Positions 53,645-62,603 of a stretch of DNA of 64,000 nucleotides are shown here, one piece after another. Numbering within the stretch: the first letter of the stretch is position 1; each line of letters starts with the position of its first letter. A program made the position numbers and the translations under genes. A model generated the notes under the pieces. The model was not told where the DNA came from. It was given only the letters and a program-made list of their open reading frames with translations, and ran no database searches. The stretch comes from G963674665 sp963674665. GTDB lineage: Bacteria; Desulfobacterota; Desulfovibrionia; Desulfovibrionales; Desulfovibrionaceae. The stretch is taken from positions 186,001 through 250,000 of the forward strand of contig CAXXPL010000015.1 of assembly GCA_963674665.2 (NCBI GenBank). Reading direction: 5' to 3'.

Positions 53645-56269
53645 TTATATCGGAATATGTATTGTCAGGGTCGTGCCTGATTCGCTGGAGGTGCGCATGC
53701 CCACTCTCCAGCCTTGGACTTCGGCCAGGAGTTTGGCGCTGTAAGTTCCAAGCCCCGTCCCCCTGGACTTGCCCGAGGTGGCGAACTTCTCGAAGAACGT
53801 CTCCCGCAGGGTGTGCGGAACCGTACCCTGGTTGTGGATCTCCAGATCCAGGGTCAGGGGTTTTTGTTTCAGGGACAAGGTCACGGTTTCGCCCCTGGGT
53901 GAGGCTTCAAGTGCGTTTTTCAGCAGGTTGGAAACAATGGAGTAGGTCAGCAGGCTTTCACCGTTGACCAGGACCTTGTCTGGAGTGGTGGAGAACCCCT
54001 TGAAGGCGAGGTCCAGCTCGATCATGTGTGCTTTTGCGAACGCCTTCTGATCGTTCATGATCTGGCGGGCGAGCCGCAGGATGTCGAAGGATTCTGCCTG
54101 GTGGGCATAGGCTCCGCGCTCGATCTGGTACAGAGTCAGGGAGAGGTTTATCATGTCCAGCATCTTGTGCCCGGAGTCCTGCATCAGCCGGAGATAGTCG
54201 CGCTGTTCCTCGGTGATGTTCGGCGCCTCGAGCAGCAGGGGCGGGACACCCAGGATCCCGTTGAGCGGACCCTTGAGGTCGTGACGGGCGATGAGTTCGA
54301 CATCCTCGCGCAGGTTGTCGAGCTCCTTGCGTGCGGTAATGTCCTCCTTCACCGCGACATAATGGGTGACCTTGCCGTTTTCACCGAACACAGGGGATAT
54401 CGACGCCGACTCCCAGAACAGTCCCCCGTTTTTTTTCCTGTTGCAGATATCGCCCTGCCAGGTTTTCCCCGCTGCGAGAGTTTTCCACATGTCCGTGTAA
54501 AAGGAATGGGGATGATGGCCGGAATTGAGGAGCCCGGGCTTGTCGCCGAGCACCTCCCCCGCGGAGTATCCGGTGCTTGTGCAGAAAAAGGGGTTCACGT
54601 ACTCGATGATGCCTTGCGTATTCGTGATGACCACGGACACCGGGGCATTCTCAACGGCGCGCCAAAGTTTCTGCAGCTCCTCCTCGGCGTGCTTGCGGTT
54701 GCTTATGTCCACTCCAACGCAGAGTATTTCGGTGACATTTCCCTGGCTGTCGAAGAGAGCCTTGTTGGCCCATCTGACCCAGATGCGTGAGCCGTCCTTG
54801 AGCAAGTTCTCGTTTTCGTTCTCCAGAAATCGATCGGGATTCGTGCGCAACTCGTCGAGCATGCGCCCCAGGTCGCGACCCGTGGATTCGATCTCCGGGA
54901 CAATGGTGCCGAGAACGGGTTGGCCGATAACCTCCTCCCTTGTATAGCCGAAGAGCTTTTCGGCGTATTCGTTGAAAAAAGTGATCCGCCCTTGAGTATC
55001 AAGGCGCAGGATGATGCTGGCCGCATTCTCCACCAGCTCGCGGTAGAGCTCCCTGCTTTCGAGCAGCTTGATGTCCTGACTCCTGCGCTCGGTGATGTCC
55101 CGGATGATGACGACCTGTCTTGCTTCGGCCACGCCCTTGACGCTGACATCCCCGAAAAAGATGGATCCGTCCTTGCGCACAAAGGGTCGTTCCATGCGAA
55201 CGCCCTCCCCGCGCATCACCTTCGCAATGTAAAGGGGGGTCTCGGTGATGCTTTCAGGGGAAATGAGGTCCAAAGCGTTCTTGCCTAGAAACTCCTCCCT
55301 GTCGTAACCGAACAATTGCAATGCCGAGTTGTTGGCCTCCAGTACATTGGCCTGCACGTCCGCGACGATGAGCGCATCACCTGCGGATTGAAACAGCTCC
55401 ATGAACAGGGCTTCGCGGGCCTGGAGTTTTTGCAACGAAAGCATCAGCTCAGTGATCTCGTGTCCATGGATCACCAGGCGGTCGATGACTCCGTTTCTGC
55501 TGGGCAGAGGGAAGACCGTCACGTCGTCGAACAGCCCCTGGTACTGGTCGGTCATCCTCTGCGGTGCGCCGTGGTTCACGGCGTCCCTCACAAGCCTTTC
55601 ACGGCCTTCGCGAACTGAAACGGGTAACTGTTCCCAGACGTTGCCGCCGAGCAGTTCTACACGGGTCTTGTCCTGCCTGGCGGCGTAGCCGGTGTTGAAG
55701 TCCAGGGTCCGGCCTTTGGAATCGATCATGACCACTGCGTCGTTGGCTGCGTTGAGCATCTCGCGGGAAAGCAGATCCTCGTGGCGCAGCGCTTCATCTT
55801 TGCGCAGGGCGGAGGTTACGTCGCGAAAGGTGCCGATGAGCGCCACGGGAGTGCCGGGATCCAGAGAAATCCGGACGGCTCTGAAGTGGAGCCAGATGCT
55901 GCCGCCATTCTTATTGGGGCAAAGAATGACCTGTTCCCGGACCGGTTCATCATCATGCCCCGTGTCCATGAACCGTTGCGTCACTGTGTCGAGGACGCCG
56001 CGGAATGGCGCCTGGATCCAGGCCGAATATGCGCTTGGGGGAGTGGGGGGCAGGTATCCGAGCAATTTCCAGAACATGGGGCTGAGCCACATCTTTTCAC
56101 TGGCCTGATAATCCCTGAACCAGAAACCGTCAAAGGCGCCGCTGCGTAAAAAGCATGCGGCGTCCGAATCAGAGGCGAGCATCCTGTGAAGCTCTTCGGG
56201 CAAATTCTTTTCCAAATGCGTCATGAGCGCTGTATCCTGGCGGTACACGGAGTAGTCATAGTGATACAT
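53645..56269 (-). CDS. Multi-PAS sensor histidine kinase (orphan, cytoplasmic)
   Basis: An 874-residue kinase with about five PAS/PAC units in series (for example AANDAVVMIDSKGRTLDFN, SAGDALIVADVQANVLEAN, NAASIILRLDTQGRITFFN, NAPVSVVITNTQGIIEYVN) and no membrane span, so cytosolic sensing. The phosphoacceptor is His663 in ARHDLKGPLNG, an H-box lacking the usual HELRTPL. The ATPase has N-box SNLLKNALEAS (about 780) and G-box SGKSRGTGLGTYSAKLL (about 832). No response regulator is adjacent. PAS units may bind haem or flavin; ligands are not identifiable. It follows the second kinase on the same strand after a 296-base gap. Confidence 0.92.
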   Translation of the reverse strand: MYHYDYSVYRQDTALMTHLEKNLPEELHRMLASDSDAACFLRSGAFDGFWFRDYQASEKMWLSPMFWKLLGYLPPTPPSAYSAWIQAPFRGVLDTVTQRFMDTGHDDEPVREQVILCPNKNGGSIWLHFRAVRISLDPGTPVALIGTFRDVTSALRKDEALRHEDLLSREMLNAANDAVVMIDSKGRTLDFNTGYAARQDKTRVELLGGNVWEQLPVSVREGRERLVRDAVNHGAPQRMTDQYQGLFDDVTVFPLPSRNGVIDRLVIHGHEITELMLSLQKLQAREALFMELFQSAGDALIVADVQANVLEANNSALQLFGYDREEFLGKNALDLISPESITETPLYIAKVMRGEGVRMERPFVRKDGSIFFGDVSVKGVAEARQVVIIRDITERRSQDIKLLESRELYRELVENAASIILRLDTQGRITFFNEYAEKLFGYTREEVIGQPVLGTIVPEIESTGRDLGRMLDELRTNPDRFLENENENLLKDGSRIWVRWANKALFDSQGNVTEILCVGVDISNRKHAEEELQKLWRAVENAPVSVVITNTQGIIEYVNPFFCTSTGYSAGEVLGDKPGLLNSGHHPHSFYTDMWKTLAAGKTWQGDICNRKKNGGLFWESASISPVFGENGKVTHYVAVKEDITARKELDNLREDVELIARHDLKGPLNGILGVPPLLLEAPNITEEQRDYLRLMQDSGHKMLDMINLSLTLYQIERGAYAHQAESFDILRLARQIMNDQKAFAKAHMIELDLAFKGFSTTPDKVLVNGESLLTYSIVSNLLKNALEASPRGETVTLSLKQKPLTLDLEIHNQGTVPHTLRETFFEKFATSGKSRGTGLGTYSAKLLAEVQGWRVGMRTSSESGTTLTIHIPI

Positions 56270-56440
56270 GGTAAGTGATTATGCAGCTCAGAGCAATGAG
56301 TATTCCATGGAATAGCAAAGGAAAGGTGTTCAAGTGAACTCCATGGTTGCCCATGGGCACATCGACGAACATTCGGGATGAACGTAAATCGTGGCGCAAA
56401 AGTCGGCAGGATGGATGGCAGGGGTTATGGGCCGCGGACT

Positions 56441-56569
56441 CTAGAGCAATTTACGCTTGAAATGCTTGCTCAACGGCCGACCAAGCCAGCCTACAAGCAT
56501 TTCGCGGCAAGGATTTGCAGGCAAACCCTTGCAGAGCATTTAACCTTTTTCAAAGTTAAAATGCTCTAG
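56441..56569. mobile_element. MITE-like 129-bp element with terminal inverted repeats
   Basis: The two ends read CTAGAGCAATTTACGCTTGAAATG and, from the other strand, CTAGAGCATTTTAACTTTGAAAAA: about 18 of 24 positions match. Inside is no gene. The right end also forms a hairpin (AGAGCATTTAAC, 56533-56544, with GTTAAAATGCTCT, 56555-56567). The stop codon of the kinase at 56566 lies in the element's end. No clear target duplication. The rest of the 56270-56565 gap holds nothing I can call. Confidence 0.45.
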
Positions 56570-59271
56570 TCCGAGGTATAGACCCCGGTCTTGGAGTCAA
56601 GGACACTCTCGGGAGGAGCGGGCAGAAAAATGACCAGGAAGCAGGCCCCCCCCAGTTCACTGTCCCTTGCATGCACCTCGGCGTTCCAGGACCTGATAAA
56701 GGTATGCACGATGGAGAGCCCCAGTCCCATTCCCTGGCCCACATCCTTGCTGGTGTAGAAGGGGTCGAACACCCTGTGCTTGTTCGGCCCCAGGCCCGGA
56801 CCGTTGTCTTCCACCCAGAGGGCGGGGCGGTTGTTTTCAATGGTAGTGCGCAAGAGGAGAGTTTTCGAGGCTCCGTCCCCCTCTGCCGAGGAAGAAGGGC
56901 ACGAATCCAGGGCCTGCATCGCGTTCACGGCCAGGTTGATGACGACCTGCTCTATCTGCATGGGGTTTCCCCTCACAGGCGGGAGCGACTCGTCCAACTC
57001 GGTGCGCAGGGTTACGTCATGCGCCTGCAACTGGGCCTGTAACAGGGAAAGGGCCGCGGAAACGGACTCGTTGAGGTTCGCCACCTTTGGGGCGTTGGGC
57101 ACGGATTCCTGCCGCACCAGGGCGCGCATGTGCTTGATGATATCACTGATCCGGCTGGTTTCCCGAAGGATCCACCCCAGGCGTGTGAGCAGGATCTCCC
57201 GCTTGGGCATCAGCGGTTTTTCCAGCAGCAGCTCCAGGCCGCTGGCATAGAGCCGCAAGGCGTTGAGAGGCTGGTTGATTTCGTGGGCGATGCCGCCGGC
57301 CAAGGTTCCCAGGGCCTCGAGCTTCTGGGCGCGCTGCAGCCACTCCTGCAACTCGAGTTTTTCCGTGACGTCCTCGGCCATGAACACCACCGACCGCACC
57401 GTACCGTCGGAATTGAAGATGGGGTTGAAGGAGACCTGCATCCGTCTGGTTCCCTGGGCAAGGTGGGCGTCCCAGAGCGCCTGACGCGGTCGCCGGAAAA
57501 TCCTGGTCAGTTCAAGCGGGCTTTCCAGTCCTCCGATGGCCAGAGGTTCGTTGGGAAAGAGGTCGCGGCAACGCAGAGGAGTGTTCAGGTCCAGATGGCT
57601 GAACCACTCCTTGAGTTTGGGGTTGGGAGTGCGCAGGAAGCCGTCGGGGTCGATTATTGCCAGGGCAAGGTCCAGGTTCTCGGTGATGCCCCGGTACCGC
57701 TCCTCGCTGGCCCGTAGGGCCTTTTGCGCCTTCTTGCTGGCGGTTATGTCGATGCCGAGCTCGAGCACCAGGGGGCCGCCGTCGATGTCCTCGAAGGGGT
57801 AGGTAAATATCTGGAAGGACTTGCCGTTCTCCGTGGAGGTCCACTCCCAGATGGACAGTGAGCGTGTCTCGAAGACCTCCTGCACCGGGCACTGCTCACA
57901 GGGCGAGTCCAGGCCGTGCAGGTTTACGTGGCATGGCTTGTTGGGGTCGATGGTCCCGAATATCTCCTTGAAATAGCTGTTGCCAAAGGTGATGCGGTAG
58001 TCCGCGGTGATCGCGCAGACAAAGGCGGGCAGGCGGTCGAGGAACTGGAACAGCCGCCTGCGCTCCACCTCCGCGGCCTGCTCGGCCTGCTTCCTCTGGG
58101 TGATGTCCAGGTCCGCCCCGCTCAGGATCATGGGGCCGTTGACCCCCTCCCGCCATGAGGCGCCACGGGAGAGGATCCAGGAGACACCGCCGTCCTTGCG
58201 GAGCTTTCTGTGCTCGTTCTCGAATGAGATTGCCTCGCCGAGGAGGTGATCACGCACACATTTTTCATGAAGGGGGCGGTCCTCGGGGTGGATCAGCTCG
58301 AACCAGGACTCCGCGTCGTCAGGAATCTCGCCGGAGTCATACCCCAGCATGGTCTTCAGCCAGGGATCCAGGTGCAGTTCCCCGGTCTTGAGGTTCCACT
58401 CCCAGACACCCATCATGCCCGCTTCCACCGCGAGGCGGTAGCGGCGCTCCTTGACGCGGAGCTCCTCCTGCCCTTTCTTGCGGGCCGTGACGTCCACGTA
58501 CGCAGTCACGATGCCTCGGGCGGGAGAGGGCAGGGGCGCGGCCATGACATTGTACCAGGACAGTCTGTCTCCTGTGTCGGTTTCGTGCAGTAGGCCCACG
58601 TCCTTGTTAAAGCAGAACTCACCGGTGAGCCGCGCGCGGATGGTGGGATACTCCTCGGACTGCATGGGGGAGCCGTCCTCGCGCAGGGCGCGCCAGGGAA
58701 GATCCTCCACACGCTTGTTCATGTATTCCGCGGAAGTGAAATTCATGATGTTCCTTGCGGCGGGGTTTGCGGAGAGGATGTGCCCATTCTCATCGTAAAC
58801 ACAGAGTCCGATGGGGAAATTTTCGAAAAGTATCTGGTACTGCAGGCCTGTGGTGCGGAGTTCCTGGAGTTCGTTCTTGATGTCGGTGATGTCTTCAATG
58901 GAAGCCGATGATCCGGTGGCTGTACCCGTGTTGTCCCACAGGGGCCTGGGGATGATGCGCAGGTGGACCGCTTCGCCGGAAACGTTCTGCGCGGCGATGG
59001 TGAAGGAGTTGAATATACTCTGCTCCCTCTCGGTCCTGGCCAGGTGCAGGAGCTGCTGATTGGCGGTGGACTCCAGTGCCTGGGCGAGCAGGTGCCAGCA
59101 ACGCTCACCTTGGCAGTCGAGGGCGGGCTCGAGAACACCCTGGGCGTAGAAATAAGTCCGCGGTGAAGCGAAGGGGGAGTCGGCGATCTCCCCCAGAAAA
59201 AACAGCGCCAGGGGCGAGTTGCTGAACACCCTCGCGAGCATGGAGTTCCAAAAGGTTTTGATTCCGGGCAT
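56566..59271 (-). CDS. Multi-PAS sensor histidine kinase with HisKA (NtrB-like)
   Basis: A 901-residue kinase with about five PAS/PAC units: GLQYQILFENFPIGLCVYDENG, an ALEAGMMGVWEWNLKTGELHL-type PAS_3, one with CEQCPVQEVFETR near 430-445 (a CxxC in a PAS loop, as in kinases that bind Fe-S or haem), and one ending in FMAEDVTEKLELQ. The phosphoacceptor is His663 in GGIAHEINQPLNAL, the ATPase has NLAVNAMQAL, DNGPGLG and GMGLGLSIVHT boxes. No membrane span. The last codons TSD-stop run into a MITE-like element. No cognate response regulator in view. Confidence 0.93.
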   Translation of the reverse strand: MPGIKTFWNSMLARVFSNSPLALFFLGEIADSPFASPRTYFYAQGVLEPALDCQGERCWHLLAQALESTANQQLLHLARTEREQSIFNSFTIAAQNVSGEAVHLRIIPRPLWDNTGTATGSSASIEDITDIKNELQELRTTGLQYQILFENFPIGLCVYDENGHILSANPAARNIMNFTSAEYMNKRVEDLPWRALREDGSPMQSEEYPTIRARLTGEFCFNKDVGLLHETDTGDRLSWYNVMAAPLPSPARGIVTAYVDVTARKKGQEELRVKERRYRLAVEAGMMGVWEWNLKTGELHLDPWLKTMLGYDSGEIPDDAESWFELIHPEDRPLHEKCVRDHLLGEAISFENEHRKLRKDGGVSWILSRGASWREGVNGPMILSGADLDITQRKQAEQAAEVERRRLFQFLDRLPAFVCAITADYRITFGNSYFKEIFGTIDPNKPCHVNLHGLDSPCEQCPVQEVFETRSLSIWEWTSTENGKSFQIFTYPFEDIDGGPLVLELGIDITASKKAQKALRASEERYRGITENLDLALAIIDPDGFLRTPNPKLKEWFSHLDLNTPLRCRDLFPNEPLAIGGLESPLELTRIFRRPRQALWDAHLAQGTRRMQVSFNPIFNSDGTVRSVVFMAEDVTEKLELQEWLQRAQKLEALGTLAGGIAHEINQPLNALRLYASGLELLLEKPLMPKREILLTRLGWILRETSRISDIIKHMRALVRQESVPNAPKVANLNESVSAALSLLQAQLQAHDVTLRTELDESLPPVRGNPMQIEQVVINLAVNAMQALDSCPSSSAEGDGASKTLLLRTTIENNRPALWVEDNGPGLGPNKHRVFDPFYTSKDVGQGMGLGLSIVHTFIRSWNAEVHARDSELGGACFLVIFLPAPPESVLDSKTGVYTSD

Positions 59272-59289
59272 GAACAGGTTCCCTTGGGT

Positions 59290-60312
59290 TCAGGAACAGG
59301 GTTCCAGCGCGCCGCCATCGAATTGCCAGACCGCCTGCCCCGGCGGATGCCAGGAGCAGTTTTCGAAATGCACCACATTGCCCCCAAAGCGTTTTTGAAT
59401 GTTCCAGAGGGCTCCGGCCACGCCGTCGTCCTCGGCCACATTGTCGAAGAACACGCAGGAGCGGCGGTCCAACTGGGGGTGCAGGGCCGCGAATTCGTTT
59501 TCCACGTGCCCGGCCTCGTGGCAGCCGTCCAGAAAGGCGAAGCTTATGGCCTCGCCGGGGCGCCTTTGTTTTTCCACGCTTTGCAGAAAGGACACACTGT
59601 CTCCCTGAAACAGGCTCACGTATTGCCCCACACCGGCCAGCCGCAGGTTTGTGCCCGCGGCCTCCAGCACGGCGGGGTCCAGGTCGACGGAGAGCACACG
59701 GCCAGAGTAGCCCGAGTCTTTCAGGGCCTGGGCAAGGACAATGGTGGAGCAGCCCACGTTGGCGCCGGTCTCGATGATCAGGTTGTCGGTGTCCGGCCGC
59801 AGTGAGCACAGGCAACTGTAGTACAGCAGGTTCCAGCCCGGGTAGCCGATGGAAAGGCCGCTCTGGCCAAAGGCCTGGTCCAGGCTCCGCACGTCCTGGT
59901 CGAACAGGGCCAGGAGCCGGTTTGGGAGCAGCGAGCGCTCGTAGTCGAACATGCGGCGGTTGTCAGGGTCGGGGCGGGCCGGAAAGAGATTGGGGTGCGA
60001 GCTCTGGAGGCGCTTGCGCATGGCCTCGAAAAAGGAGGTGAAGTCCCGGAACACCTCTCGGTGTGGGGATTTTTCCAGCAAGGGGCGCAGCAACTTCAGG
60101 GCCTTGCGTGGCTGAGCTGTGGCCAGGAGCAGCGGCAGGTCGGGCAGATCGCCGGGGTCGTGCACCACGGAATCCTCAACCAGCGGGGGTGTGTCCCATG
60201 GCAGACGCAGGAAGGCCGTCACCGGCACTCCCAACTCGGCCAGCCCTTTCCTGGCCTCCATTGCCTGGGTTCCAGCGCCGCAAATACACACGGCTGCGGG
60301 GATCACGGACAT
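59290..60312 (-). CDS. SAM-dependent methyltransferase (Methyltransf_24-like)
   Basis: A 340-residue protein. The first 110 residues are of unknown fold; the rest is a class I methyltransferase with motif I as IIETGANVGCSTIVLAQAL, motif II VLSVDLDPAVLEAA, and AFLDGCHEAGHVENEF with the acidic and His residues typical of the Methyltransf_24 group that modifies sugars or small molecules. The start at 60312 (MSVIPAAVCICG) is chosen; upstream extension to 60414 runs through a palindromic repeat. AAGGAGAA lies five bases before it. Substrate unknown. Just 18 bases before the downstream kinase gene, so co-transcription is likely. Confidence 0.8.
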   Translation of the reverse strand: MSVIPAAVCICGAGTQAMEARKGLAELGVPVTAFLRLPWDTPPLVEDSVVHDPGDLPDLPLLLATAQPRKALKLLRPLLEKSPHREVFRDFTSFFEAMRKRLQSSHPNLFPARPDPDNRRMFDYERSLLPNRLLALFDQDVRSLDQAFGQSGLSIGYPGWNLLYYSCLCSLRPDTDNLIIETGANVGCSTIVLAQALKDSGYSGRVLSVDLDPAVLEAAGTNLRLAGVGQYVSLFQGDSVSFLQSVEKQRRPGEAISFAFLDGCHEAGHVENEFAALHPQLDRRSCVFFDNVAEDDGVAGALWNIQKRFGGNVVHFENCSWHPPGQAVWQFDGGALEPCS

Positions 60313-60351
60313 ATGACGTGTTCTCCTTGTGGCCTGTCGAAAAGGCGTTTT

Positions 60352-60388
60352 GCGTGGGGGTACAACAGAAAAAGTGCCCTCCCCCTCG
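60352..60388 (-). repeat. Degenerate B-type palindromic repeat
   Basis: GCGTGGGGGTACAACAG... ...CCCTCCCCCTCGC followed by GCTCCCTCCATCC, in the gap between the K+ channel and methyltransferase genes. Confidence 0.55.
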
Positions 60389-60517
60389 CGCTCCCTCCAT
60401 CCAAAACAGTACAAACAAGTGCCGCTATGGTCAGGGGGGCGTGTTCACGGTTCTCCCGCGTTTCATCGGCCAGGGATTGTGCGCGAAATGTAGGTCAATG
60501 TCCATTATCATGGGCGT

Positions 60518-61081
60518 TCATTCATCGCCGGATGTCTTTTCCCGGCGCGTCACGCGCGCCTTGAGTTCCAGCGGGTCGTGCCGCAAAAGGGCTTTACGCC
60601 TGATGGCCGAGCGTGTGGCCCGCCGGTTTTCATGCCGCTGGGCCACGACAATGAGTACGGAAACGAACACCCCCAGCACCACATACCCCACCAGGGCTTC
60701 CACCGCGGCGAACAGCCGGGCCGCTTCGGTGGGTTGAAAATCGCCATACCCCAGGGTGGTGAAGGTCACAACGCTGAAATACAGGTAGTCGAGGGCGTCG
60801 GGCTTGACGCCGTTGGCCGAAATGATCCCCAGGTCCGCATATATGAGAGCGAACTCTATGACAAAGAAGGGAATGCTCAGGATGATGACGAACAGCAGCA
60901 GACCCATGGACGAGTATCGGAAAAAGGCGGACAGGAGCGCGAACAGCAGCACGATGGAGCCCAGGGCCAGGGCCTGGATGGCGGATAGGACACCCGAGGT
61001 GTAGAACACGGCCACCAGGAGAAAGGCCAGGGGGTAGGGGATGAGGTAGAGGATGTCCTTCAGGAGTGGTGAAATGCGCAC
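60518..61081 (-). CDS. Potassium channel protein (two-pore-helix, TLGYGD filter)
   Basis: A 187-residue membrane protein with four to five spans; the pore loop has the selectivity filter TTLGYGDFQP between helices ALDYLYFSVVTF and LFAAVEALVGYVVLGVFVSVLIVV. The first half supplies two or three extra spans (LAFLLVAVFY; LALGSIVLLFALLSAFF). No RCK or cyclic-nucleotide domain, and a short basic tail. It is an ion-channel family protein probably for K+. Regulation cannot be read. Confidence 0.9.
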   Translation of the reverse strand: MRISPLLKDILYLIPYPLAFLLVAVFYTSGVLSAIQALALGSIVLLFALLSAFFRYSSMGLLLFVIILSIPFFVIEFALIYADLGIISANGVKPDALDYLYFSVVTFTTLGYGDFQPTEAARLFAAVEALVGYVVLGVFVSVLIVVAQRHENRRATRSAIRRKALLRHDPLELKARVTRREKTSGDE

Positions 61082-61339
61082 AACGGTACCTCATTGGCTT
61101 CAGTCCACTTTGGAGGCTGGACAGGAGAAGACTTTTTTTGCAATAGTCTAAAAATCGTCGTAAATGCTATCCGCATTCATGGTCCGCGCGTCAAGGGAGG
61201 TGTTGTTCCCCGCCCGGCGCCGAAATGAGCTGCATCGGGAACGCATTGACGTTGTTGTGAACATGATGCGCTGAATACTGTAAAAGCCCTGTGTTCCGCA
61301 ATCGGCTTTCCGGCTGGAAATGGGGTCTGATCGGAATCC

Positions 61340-61501
61340 ATGCTTCCACAATGCTACGAATGCCGTCACTATGACATGGAACATGCGCGCCGTAAGGGTC
61401 GTGGCAATCGGTGCGCCGAACACCCCCTGGGCATTCCCAGGGAGATAGTGTGCAACCAGAGGCCGTGCCCGATGCTGGAAAAAACGCGGTTGCGCCTCTG
61501 A
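61340..61501 (+). CDS. 53-residue Cys-rich protein (zinc-ribbon-like)
   Basis: A short frame starts ATG CTT CCA CAA TGC and encodes CYEC near the N-terminus, a single Cys after RKGRGNR, then VCNQRPCPML, ending LRL: six Cys, arranged as two CxxC/CxxxxC-type pairs plus others. His and Arg residues between them (RHYDMEHARRKGRGNR) look like a metal-binding, nucleic-acid-type finger. GGA lies five bases before the ATG, which is weak. Cys spacing and charged composition are unlikely to arise by chance in this 445-base gap. Function unknown; it lies 25 bases before the next small gene. Confidence 0.55.
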   Translation: MLPQCYECRHYDMEHARRKGRGNRCAEHPLGIPREIVCNQRPCPMLEKTRLRL

Positions 61502-61526
61502 ACACTGACAAACCGGAGGAAGGTCA

Positions 61527-61835
61527 ATGCTGCGTCCCATGATCTGCATCGCCGTTCTTTTCGCCATGCTGGTGAGCGTGGCGCCTGTCCTGGCTTTTGA
61601 CTGCGAGCTGGACCCCATTGTCCGCAACGGCAAGGAAGTGGGGGCCAAGGTCATCAACGGCCTGGATAACTACTGCGGCTCGGTCTACCGCACCGGCGGG
61701 GGCTTCCGGGTCAAGCTGGACGGGCGCGACCCCGAGTTCTTCAACTCGAACTACACGTACCGCGATGTCCTTGACTACATGTGCGAGTACTGCCTGTTCA
61801 AGAAAAAGGACATCCTGTCCGGCCAGCAGCAGTAG
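61527..61835 (+). CDS. Small exported Cys-containing protein, unknown
   Basis: A 102-residue protein with a signal peptide (MICIAVLFAMLVSVAPVLA, cleavage about residue 23) and a mature part with four Cys (FDCELD, NYCGSV, DYMCEYCLF). The CxxC at the end (CEYC) and the other two could form disulfides or bind metal in the periplasm. GGAGGAA lies six bases before the ATG. I do not recognise the family. It follows the 53-residue Cys-rich gene and may share its transcript; it ends seven bases before the convergent PP-loop gene. Confidence 0.7.
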   Translation: MLRPMICIAVLFAMLVSVAPVLAFDCELDPIVRNGKEVGAKVINGLDNYCGSVYRTGGGFRVKLDGRDPEFFNSNYTYRDVLDYMCEYCLFKKKDILSGQQQ

Positions 61836-61842
61836 CCGGCCG

Positions 61843-62595
61843 TTACTCGTCGCTTTTTCCCGTGCCGGCGCGGGACAGCTCGAAGCGGCGCACAGCACTG
61901 AGAACGTTGCGCCGCATGCTCTTGTCCAGCCCCGCGCCGCACTCCAGCCATTGCTGGAGTTGCGCGCGCCTGCTGGTGGTGGAGGAGGGGCATGGATTGT
62001 CGCGCACCGGCAGCTCCCACTGCCTGCATGCCCGGCTGATGTCCTTTTTTTCCAGCCACAGCAAGGGGCGTATCAGTTCGAATTCTCCATTGAAGAATGG
62101 TTCCCGCATGGCCATTCCCTCCACCCGCCCCCCATGGAACAGGTTCATGAAGAACGTGGCTGCCAGGTCGTCCGCATGATGTCCCATGGCCAGATGGGTG
62201 AGGCCGTAGAAGTGCATGAGTGAGAAGAGCCGCTTGCGCCGCAGCCTGCAGCAGTAGAAACAGGCCGAGTTCTTGAGGTTCTCCCCGCTATGGGCGCGGG
62301 GGCCGTGGTCGCTTTGCTCGAAGTGCGAGGCAACCCCCAACTCCCTGCAGTACTCCAACAGGGGCAGGTGAAAGTCCTTCTCGAACCCCGGGTTGACGTG
62401 CAGGGCCATGATTTCCATGGGAAAGGGCAGGATTCTCTTGCGGATGCTAAGTACCTTGAGCAGCAACAGGCTGTCCTCCCCTCCCGAAACCGCAACGCCG
62501 ATGCGCGCTCCGGGATGGAGCATGCCGGTCTGCTGCATGAGCTTGCCGACGCTGCTGATGATGTTCTTCTGTGTATAGGTGAAATTTTCCCGCAT
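61843..62595 (-). CDS. TtcA-like PP-loop ATPase (tRNA thiolation family)
   Basis: A 250-residue adenine nucleotide alpha-hydrolase. The PP-loop is VAVSGGEDSLLLL (SGGxDS with Glu in place of the usual Lys), followed by CFYCCRLRRKRLF, the CxxC that with a later Cys (DNPCPSS) holds an Fe-S cluster in TtcA, and MGHHADDLAATFFMNLF. TtcA thiolates C32 of tRNA. The start at 62595 (MRENFTYTQ) is chosen over 62670, whose extra residues overlap the upstream gene. Other members of the family exist, so TtcA itself is probable, not proven. Confidence 0.8.
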   Translation of the reverse strand: MRENFTYTQKNIISSVGKLMQQTGMLHPGARIGVAVSGGEDSLLLLKVLSIRKRILPFPMEIMALHVNPGFEKDFHLPLLEYCRELGVASHFEQSDHGPRAHSGENLKNSACFYCCRLRRKRLFSLMHFYGLTHLAMGHHADDLAATFFMNLFHGGRVEGMAMREPFFNGEFELIRPLLWLEKKDISRACRQWELPVRDNPCPSSTTSRRAQLQQWLECGAGLDKSMRRNVLSAVRRFELSRAGTGKSDE

Positions 62596-62603
62596 ATTAG
62601 ATC

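Noticed and set aside
53436..53744. 102-codon frame in the AT-rich gap
   Set aside because: Runs into the end of the kinase gene, no Shine-Dalgarno, random composition.
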